26,557 nucleotides of DNA from DATBGZ01 sp036557785 (GTDB taxonomy: Bacteria > Actinomycetota > Actinomycetes > Mycobacteriales > Micromonosporaceae). The translations under genes and the position numbers were made by a program. The notes under the pieces were generated by a model. The model was not told the DNA's origin. It searched no databases and saw only the letters and a list, made by a program, of their open reading frames with translations. Shown here piece after piece: positions 21,807 through 26,557 of the stretch (within the stretch, counting starts at the first letter, position 1; each line of letters starts with the position of its first letter). The stretch spans positions 1 through 26,557 of the forward strand of contig DATBGZ010000028.1 in NCBI GenBank assembly GCA_036557785.1, in the 5' to 3' direction.

Positions 21807-23411
21807 ATGCCGGGTAACGAGGTGGGGAAGGTGGTGCGGGGCACGGTCGTCGGCGGCCGCGATGTCGCCCGGGGCGCGAGCCGGGCCGTGAGCACCGCGA
21901 GGCAGATCGGCGGCGCCGGCAACCCGGGGCTCATGCGCCTGCTCGACGTGCACGCGCCCGCGAGCGCCGGTGACACGCTCGTCGTGATCGGGCTCGTGAC
22001 GACGATCTTTCTCACGTCACCCGTCGACGAGGCCCGGTCCCGGGTCGCGCTGCTGCTGCTCGTCACGATGGTGCCGTTCGCCTTCGTCGCCCCGCTCATC
22101 GGCCCGCTGCTCGACCGGTTCCGCCACGGCAGGCGGTTCGCCCTCGCCGCGAGCCTCGCGCTGCGTGCGGTGTTGGCGTGGATCATCTCGTTGCACACGG
22201 ACGGTGGGCTCTGGCTGTACGTGGCCGCCTTCGGTGTGGTGCTCGCCTCCCGCGTGTACGGCGTGACCCGCAGTGCCGCGCTGGCGCGCCTGGTTCCGCC
22301 CAGCGGACTTCGCCTGTCTCAGGCCTCGGCTCGAGCGGCGGTGTTCGCAACAGCCGCCGCCGCGGCATCGGCCGCCGTCGGCGGGATTCTCGCCGCCATC
22401 GGTCCACAGTGGCCACTGCGCCTGGCGAGCCTGATCTTCGTGGCGGGCTCGGTCGTGGCCCTGACGCTGCCGCCGCTCGCCGACACCGAGCCGCCGGAGG
22501 TGCTGCCCCGGCCGTTCGGCGTGCCCTGGCGCAGCCGGGTCCGTGCCGCCGACGGCAGGCGGGGCCAGTCCCTCCTCAGTGGACGATTGGTGGGCGCGAC
22601 CCTGCTGGGCAGCGGTGGCCTGCGGCTGCTCTACGGCTTCCTGCTGGTCTTCCTGGCCTTCGCGATCCGCTCCGAGTCACTCGGCGGCGGCCTGCTCGGG
22701 GTGGTCGCGGGGCCGTTCGCGCAGCTCGTGTTCGTGGGATCGGCATTCGGCGCGGGCACGCTCGTGGCGCACGTGGTCGGCACCGTGCTGCGGGTGAGCC
22801 GGCCGGTACCGCTGCAGGCGACCGGCGTCGTGCTCGTCGCCCTCGCCGCGCTCTACGCGACCGTACGGTTCAGCTTCACCTCGATCCTCGTGCTCTGCCT
22901 CTTCACGGCCGTGGCGAGTGGCCTGGCGAAGGTCGCCGTTGACGCGGCGGTGCAGGAGCGCGTGCCGGCGGCGGACCGGCACAACGCCTTCGCCCGCACG
23001 GAGACCCTGCTCATGCTCACCTGGCTGGCCGGGGCGGCGATCGGGCTGGTGCCGCACGTCAACCTGCGACTCGGCATCGCCGTCGCCACGCTGGCGGCGC
23101 TCGCCGCGATGGTCGGCTCGGTGGGGGCGGCGTGGCGGCTGCGCGGCGAGGTGCTTCGGGGCCAACCGCCGACCGGTCCGGGCGGGGCCGTCTCGGGTGT
23201 CCTGCTGCACCGCGGCTCTCACGCCAAGCCCGCGCCGCCGACCCCGATCGCGGCGGCGCCGCTGCCGCTGCCGCCCGCCCCCGCGACGCCTCCCGCCGTG
23301 ATCGAGGCGCCGGCCGCCGTGATCGAGGCGCCGGCGAACCCACCGGCGGGGTTCCACGTGTTCCATCCGTCACCACCGGCGTCGGAGACCACCGCGGCGG
23401 ACGGCGGGTGA
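21807..23411 (+). CDS. MFS-type transporter heading the mqn operon
   Basis: 534 residues. About twelve hydrophobic helices span residues 50-455. The loop IGPLLDRFRHGRRFAL replaces the usual motif A (L-D-R...R). Residues about 470-534 form a Pro/Ala-rich tail with the doubled block AVIEAPA. The first 40 residues are a cytoplasmic Gly/Arg/Val stretch. The gene ends in a 4-bp overlap (GTGA) with mqnB, which in turn overlaps mqnD, so all three are one transcription unit. The position suggests transport of a menaquinone-pathway compound or by-product, but the family alone does not show a substrate. AGGA lies 8 nt before the ATG. Confidence 0.85.
   Translation: MPGNEVGKVVRGTVVGGRDVARGASRAVSTARQIGGAGNPGLMRLLDVHAPASAGDTLVVIGLVTTIFLTSPVDEARSRVALLLLVTMVPFAFVAPLIGPLLDRFRHGRRFALAASLALRAVLAWIISLHTDGGLWLYVAAFGVVLASRVYGVTRSAALARLVPPSGLRLSQASARAAVFATAAAAASAAVGGILAAIGPQWPLRLASLIFVAGSVVALTLPPLADTEPPEVLPRPFGVPWRSRVRAADGRRGQSLLSGRLVGATLLGSGGLRLLYGFLLVFLAFAIRSESLGGGLLGVVAGPFAQLVFVGSAFGAGTLVAHVVGTVLRVSRPVPLQATGVVLVALAALYATVRFSFTSILVLCLFTAVASGLAKVAVDAAVQERVPAADRHNAFARTETLLMLTWLAGAAIGLVPHVNLRLGIAVATLAALAAMVGSVGAAWRLRGEVLRGQPPTGPGGAVSGVLLHRGSHAKPAPPTPIAAAPLPLPPAPATPPAVIEAPAAVIEAPANPPAGFHVFHPSPPASETTAADGG
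23295..23335 (+). repeat. 21-bp tandem duplication in the MFS tail
   Basis: GCCGTGATCGAGGCGCCGGC occurs at 23295-23314 and again at 23316-23335, encoding AVIEAPA twice. It keeps the reading frame and lies in the disordered C-terminal tail. Confidence 0.85.
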
Positions 23412-24043
23412 GCGGGGCGCGCCTTCTGGTCGTGACTGCGGTCGCCGCGGAACGGCAGGCGGTCGAACGCGGGCTGCCGTCGTCGCACAGTGTCACGGTG
23501 ATCGATGGGGGCGTGGGCATGGCGAGCGCCGCCGCGGCGACCGCCGCAGCGCTGTGCGGCGAGGATCGCTACACGGCCGTCATCTGCGCCGGCATTGGCG
23601 GAGGCTTCGCCGTCGCTGTCGGTGGTCTCGCGCTCGCGACGGCGAGCGTCGCGGCCGACCTCGGGACGGAGAGCCCGGAGGGTTTTCTGGGCCTCGAGGA
23701 GCTCGGCCTGGGACGATCCACTGTGGAGTGCGACGCCGACCTCGTGTCGTCGCTGGCGGCCCAGCTGCCCGAGGCCGTCCGGGGAGCAGTGCTCACCGTC
23801 GCGACCGTGACCGGGACGCGGGAACGGGAGCAGATCCTGCGCGAGCGGCACCCCGACGCCGTGGCAGAGGCGATGGAGGGGTTCGGGGTGGCGACCGCGG
23901 TCACCCGGGCCGGCCTGCCCTTCGCCGAGCTCCGGGCGGTGTCCAACCTGGTTGGACCGCGCAACCGCCCGGCCTGGCGGATCGTCGACGCGCTGGTCGC
24001 CCTGGAGCGCGCCGGCGCCGCGCTGGCTACTCTCGTGCCGTGA
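23408..24043 (+). CDS. mqnB: Futalosine hydrolase
   Basis: 211 residues, related to nucleoside phosphorylases and MTA/SAH nucleosidases. Blocks: LLVVTAVAAERQAVERG, VIDGGVGMASAAAATAAAL, VICAGIGGGFA, EAMEGFGVATA (the substrate-binding MEG motif) and AVSNLVGPRNRPAW, which is typical of MqnB. It cleaves futalosine to hypoxanthine and dehypoxanthine futalosine in the futalosine pathway to menaquinone. The GTG at 23408 overlaps the MFS stop, and the TGA at 24041-24043 overlaps the next GTG. Coupled translation therefore runs through all three genes. mqnA, mqnC and others are not in the window. Confidence 0.92.
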   Translation: MSGARLLVVTAVAAERQAVERGLPSSHSVTVIDGGVGMASAAAATAAALCGEDRYTAVICAGIGGGFAVAVGGLALATASVAADLGTESPEGFLGLEELGLGRSTVECDADLVSSLAAQLPEAVRGAVLTVATVTGTREREQILRERHPDAVAEAMEGFGVATAVTRAGLPFAELRAVSNLVGPRNRPAWRIVDALVALERAGAALATLVP

Positions 24044-24873
24044 CCGCCGCTTCGCCGCCCCTGCGCATCGCGTTCTCGCCGTGCCCGAACGACACGTTCG
24101 TCTTCCACGCGCTCGTGCACGCTCTGGTGCCGGACACGCCGGCCTTCGACGTGACGTACGCCGACGTGGACGTCACGAACGGCGCGACCGAGCGTGGCGA
24201 GTTCGACATCGCGAAGGTCAGTTACGCGGCCCTGCCCTGGCTGCTCGACCAGTACGACCTGCTGCCCTGTGGTGGTGCGCTCGGCCGTGGGTGCGGCCCG
24301 CTCCTGGTCGCCCGCGACCCGCTGGCCGACATCGGTGGCCGGCACGTCGCGGTTCCCGGCGAGCGGACGACCGCGTACCTGCTCATGCGTCTGTGGGCCG
24401 CCCACCAGCCGCCGGCGACGGTGAGCGTCGTGCCGTTCGCGCAGATCATGCCGGGCGTCGCGGCAGGCACCTACGACGCCGGGCTCGTCATTCATGAGGC
24501 GAGGTTCACGTACCACCGGCACGGACTAGCGAAGCTGGTCGATCTCGGCGAGTGGTGGGACGGCGAGACAGAGCTGCCGATCCCGCTCGGCGCGATCGTG
24601 GCCCGCAAGGGCGTCGTGGATCCGGTCGCGGCGGCCGGTTGGATCCGCGATTCGCTGCGCCGGGCCTGGGCTGACCCCTCGGCGTCCCGGTCGTACGTCC
24701 TGCAGCACGCCCAGGAGATGGAGCCCGACGTGGTCGACGCGCACATCGGGCTCTACGTCAACGGCTTCACCGCGAACCTCGGCACGGAAGGATATGCCGC
24801 GGTAACGGCGCTGCTCGAACGTTCAGCCGCCGCGGGACTCACCCCCGCCACCCCGCAGCTCGTCCCAGCCTGA
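24040..24873 (+). CDS. mqnD: 1,4-dihydroxy-6-naphthoate synthase
   Basis: 277 residues. The hallmark FSPCPNDTFVFHAL lies at residues 12-25. AKVSYAALPWLL, GCGPLLVARDP, GERTTAYLL and GLVIHEARFTY follow; H152 corresponds to the catalytic histidine of the family. It converts cyclic dehypoxanthine futalosine to 1,4-dihydroxy-6-naphthoate, the ring precursor of menaquinone. The GTG start overlaps the mqnB stop by 4 bp. The stop is only 7 bp from the convergent cold-shock gene, with no hairpin in the gap. Menaquinone from this route is the expected acceptor of the succinate dehydrogenase encoded at 2938-6621. Confidence 0.95.
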   Translation: MTAASPPLRIAFSPCPNDTFVFHALVHALVPDTPAFDVTYADVDVTNGATERGEFDIAKVSYAALPWLLDQYDLLPCGGALGRGCGPLLVARDPLADIGGRHVAVPGERTTAYLLMRLWAAHQPPATVSVVPFAQIMPGVAAGTYDAGLVIHEARFTYHRHGLAKLVDLGEWWDGETELPIPLGAIVARKGVVDPVAAAGWIRDSLRRAWADPSASRSYVLQHAQEMEPDVVDAHIGLYVNGFTANLGTEGYAAVTALLERSAAAGLTPATPQLVPA

Positions 24874-24880
24874 TGGGCGG

Positions 24881-25267
24881 TTAGACCTCGAGCTCGCGGG
24901 CGACCGCGTGGACCGCCTGGGCGACCTGTTGGGCGGCGCGCTTGTCCGGGAAGCGCCCCCGACGCAGCTCGGGCATGATCTTCGCTTCGAGCACCTTGAT
25001 CATGTCCTCGATGAGACCGTGCAGTTCCTCGGCCGGCCGGCGACGCAGTTCCTGCACCGACGGCGGAGCCTCGAGCAGCTTGAGGGAGAGAGCCTGGGCT
25101 CCCTTGCGGCTGTCCACCACGCCGAACTCGACGCGCTGCCCGGAACGCAACTCCTCCACGCCCGCCGGCAGCGCGGCCTTGCGTACGAAGACGTCGCCAC
25201 CGTCGTCGCTGGTGAGGAAGCCGTAGCCCTTCTCCTTCTCGTACCACTTCACGCGACCCGTGGGCAC
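24881..25267 (-). CDS. Cold-shock-domain protein with C-terminal extension
   Basis: 128 residues, twice the usual CspA length. Residues 1-67 are a cold-shock domain: GRVKWYEKEKGYGFLTSDDGG with RNP1 KGYGF and RNP2 DVFVR, where the usual final His of RNP2 is Arg. Residues about 70-128 are a charged helical region (RRRPAEELHGLIEDMIKVLE and the rest), similar to the longer Csp type I recall from Streptomyces next to mqn genes. It should bind RNA or single-stranded DNA. The GTG at 25267 is preferred because GAGG lies 6 nt upstream and MPTGRVKWY is a typical start; the ATG at 25279 has its GGAGG too close. It has its own promoter (25333-25361). Confidence 0.88.
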   Translation of the reverse strand: MPTGRVKWYEKEKGYGFLTSDDGGDVFVRKAALPAGVEELRSGQRVEFGVVDSRKGAQALSLKLLEAPPSVQELRRRPAEELHGLIEDMIKVLEAKIMPELRRGRFPDKRAAQQVAQAVHAVARELEV

Positions 25268-25332
25268 TGCTGACCTCATCCTCCGTACCGAAAGCCACGA
25301 CCGCCGCCGCCCGGCGACGTCACAACCACACC

Positions 25333-25361
25333 AGGCTACCCAGCCCGCCAAGACAACCCAA
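25333..25361 (-). promoter_or_regulatory. Promoter for the cold-shock gene
   Basis: On the minus strand, -35 TTGGGT (25361-25356) and -10 TAGCCT (25338-25333) are separated by 17 bp. Transcription would start near 25326, giving a leader of about 60 nt that ends in the GGAGGATGAGG stretch before the start. Confidence 0.5.
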
Positions 25362-25379
25362 CCGAGATCGGCCCGGGGC

Positions 25380-26171
25380 TCAGACCTTGTGGTGGCTGGT
25401 CCGCCATGTGCCCTGCTCGTCGCGTTCAAAGTCGGCGAAGAGCGCCGGAACCTCGGCCGCCATGAGCTGCCCGACCCGGTCGAAGACGCGCCGGATCTCC
25501 TCCTCCGCCCCCGCGTCCGTACGCAGCTCGAGGGTGTGCCGGATCGCACGGATGTTCGCGCTCCACCCGATCGAGGTCGCGACCCCGTCCGGGACGTAGC
25601 GACGCATCGCCGAGGTGATCTCCTTCTTGCGGTGGAACGGCACGCCGTCCTCCGTGATGCCGGTCTTCTCGGTGGCGAGGCGAAGGAACGTCTCCGACTG
25701 CGCGAGCAGCTCGTTCGCCGCCTCGAGCAAGGCCGGGTCCTCGCGGACGAACGCGGGGTGCTCGAAGGGGATGTCGGTCAATCGCACGTAGCGCAGCGAC
25801 TCCTGGCTCACCGCCGTCCCGGCCCGGTGGCGTACCAGCTCGTGCGTGAAGACCCGGCTCACGTTGTGGAACACGAAGCTGTAGGTCGCGTGCTCGAGGA
25901 CTGAGCCGTGGCCGCTGCTGAGCACGTTGAGCAGGTAGGCGGCGCTGTCGCGGCGCACCTGGGTCACGTTGGGGTTCAGGCCCGGCGCCCAGGAGCGGTA
26001 GCACATCCGCCCCATGAACTCGATCAGGCTCTCCCCTTCGGCCCGGTCGCCGAGGGCGGCGATCCGCTGCGCCCACTCGGTGCCACCAACCGCGGCCAGG
26101 TAACGCTCCACCTCGGCCCAGTCGATCGCCGGGCGCGCGATGAGGTACACCTGCGGCGAGACCTCCTGCAT
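25380..26171 (-). CDS. thyX: Flavin-dependent thymidylate synthase
   Basis: 263 residues from ATG 26171; a GTG at 26180 is an alternative. AAGGTG lies 6 nt before the ATG. Blocks: EFMGRMCYRSW, GHGSVLEHATYSFVFHNVSR, FTHELVRHR, then GTAVSQESLRYVR, and later MRRYVPDGVATSIGWSANIRAIRH. ThyX makes dTMP from dUMP with methylene-tetrahydrofolate and FADH2. The usual signature is RHRx7S; here R114-H115-R116 is followed by eight residues before S125, one more than in M. tuberculosis ThyX. The rest matches the longer ThyX subgroup I recall from other bacteria. The frame stays open upstream to 26441, but that part has no recognisable protein pattern. Confidence 0.9.
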   Translation of the reverse strand: MQEVSPQVYLIARPAIDWAEVERYLAAVGGTEWAQRIAALGDRAEGESLIEFMGRMCYRSWAPGLNPNVTQVRRDSAAYLLNVLSSGHGSVLEHATYSFVFHNVSRVFTHELVRHRAGTAVSQESLRYVRLTDIPFEHPAFVREDPALLEAANELLAQSETFLRLATEKTGITEDGVPFHRKKEITSAMRRYVPDGVATSIGWSANIRAIRHTLELRTDAGAEEEIRRVFDRVGQLMAAEVPALFADFERDEQGTWRTSHHKV

Positions 26172-26490
26172 GAGCAGCACCTTAAGCCCGACCCCGAGCC
26201 GGTCGCCGGACCCTCGCCCCGACCGCTCCGTGTCGTGGTGAGCGCATCCCAGCCGGGGGACATCTCTGCCCTCCTCGCACACAAACGCCACCCAGCGATC
26301 TTCGCCAAAGATCACCGGGTAGCTCGTATGCGCGCAGCGGGCCGTCAAGCCACCCGGTCCAACAGCCCAACCACCGCCAGGCCGTGCGAGCGGGGGCGGT
26401 CGAGCGGGGAACCGACCAGTCCGGGATACCGAGGTGATCACGCTCTGTTAGGGTCACTGGCACTGGTGGCACTGTCGGGAGTGGACGAGA
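26172..26490. promoter_or_regulatory. Divergent spacer between thyX and the last gene
   Basis: A 319-bp spacer. It holds an inverted repeat GATCTT-CGCCA-AAGATC (26297-26313), the palindrome GTGATCAC (26434-26441), a -10-like TAGGGT (26449-26454) and three close CACTG copies (26455-26474). None can be tied to a known regulator. I see no good -35 elements and no RNA gene. Confidence 0.4.
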
Positions 26491-26557
26491 ATGTATGGAA
26501 TTGGGGCCCCGCTCCAGGACAGCCTCCTGGCCGCATTGGCGTTGGTCGACGGTGGCG
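26491..26557 (+). CDS. Start of an unidentified gene, cut by the window end
   Basis: The ATG at 26491 opens 22 codons (MYGIGAPLQDSLLAALALVDGG) that run off the window. GGGAG lies about 8 nt upstream. The third codon positions are mostly G/C. A GTG at 26481 in another frame is also open but has poorer third-position G/C. Too short to assign a function. Confidence 0.45.
   Translation, partial: MYGIGAPLQDSLLAALALVDGG

Noticed and set aside
26172..26441. An N-terminal extension of ThyX by 90 residues.
   Set aside because: The extra residues show no ThyX pattern and contain the spacer's palindromes; AAGGTG before ATG 26171 supports the short form.

Overview
This is a GC-rich window (roughly 70% G+C by eye) from an actinobacterial chromosome. 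The evidence is the gene content: a SepH cell-division protein, the futalosine route to menaquinone, a five-helix Sdh1-type succinate dehydrogenase anchor, DUF3027, DUF4389 and DUF2530-like proteins, many GTG starts and probable leaderless genes. I cannot fix the family. Dispersed terminator hairpins and the frequent octamer CCGTACGG are loosely reminiscent of Micromonosporales-type genomes, but that is only an impression. No tRNA, rRNA, CRISPR array, insertion sequence or prophage is visible. This is core chromosome with several regulatory and decay details worth a look.

Layout. Bases 1-1591: the end of tldD, overlapping tldE, closed by a strong hairpin. 1606-2493: a membrane-anchored secreted protein of unknown function with its own promoter. 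2497-2794 (minus): a HAD-IIA phosphatase gene that has lost its middle and is broken. 2938-6621: a sdhC-sdhA-sdhB operon of the mycobacterial Sdh1 type. 6651-7569: a NUDIX hydrolase and a degenerate pterin-dehydratase-like gene that diverge from a control region with nested dyads. 7585-10554 (minus): pdxH, a major facilitator (MFS) exporter and an aldose epimerase, nearly contiguous. 10793-13146: a second-type citrate synthase and serC. 13193-15706: a GNAT acetyltransferase, a repeat-bearing control region, sepH and the RNA cyclic phosphodiesterase thpR. 15776-19000: an MFS exporter with a palindromic operator on its start, a DUF2530-like membrane protein, a methyltransferase and a second NUDIX protein. 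19035-20849: an aldo/keto reductase, a 36-codon small ORF and a DUF4389 membrane protein. 20868-25267: DUF3027, then MFS-mqnB-mqnD, then a long cold-shock protein. 25380-26171 (minus): a ThyX with an unusual signature. 26491-26557: the start of an unidentified gene.

How the genes work together. Citrate synthase and succinate dehydrogenase serve the citric acid cycle. The succinate dehydrogenase passes electrons to menaquinone, whose futalosine pathway is represented by mqnB and mqnD. SerC needs pyridoxal phosphate, which PdxH can supply. The region with most unexplained structure is 19980-24043. It holds an uncatalogued arginine-rich small ORF tightly coupled to DUF4389, a perfect 8-4-8 dyad on the DUF3027 start, and a transporter overlapping the menaquinone genes by 4 bp.
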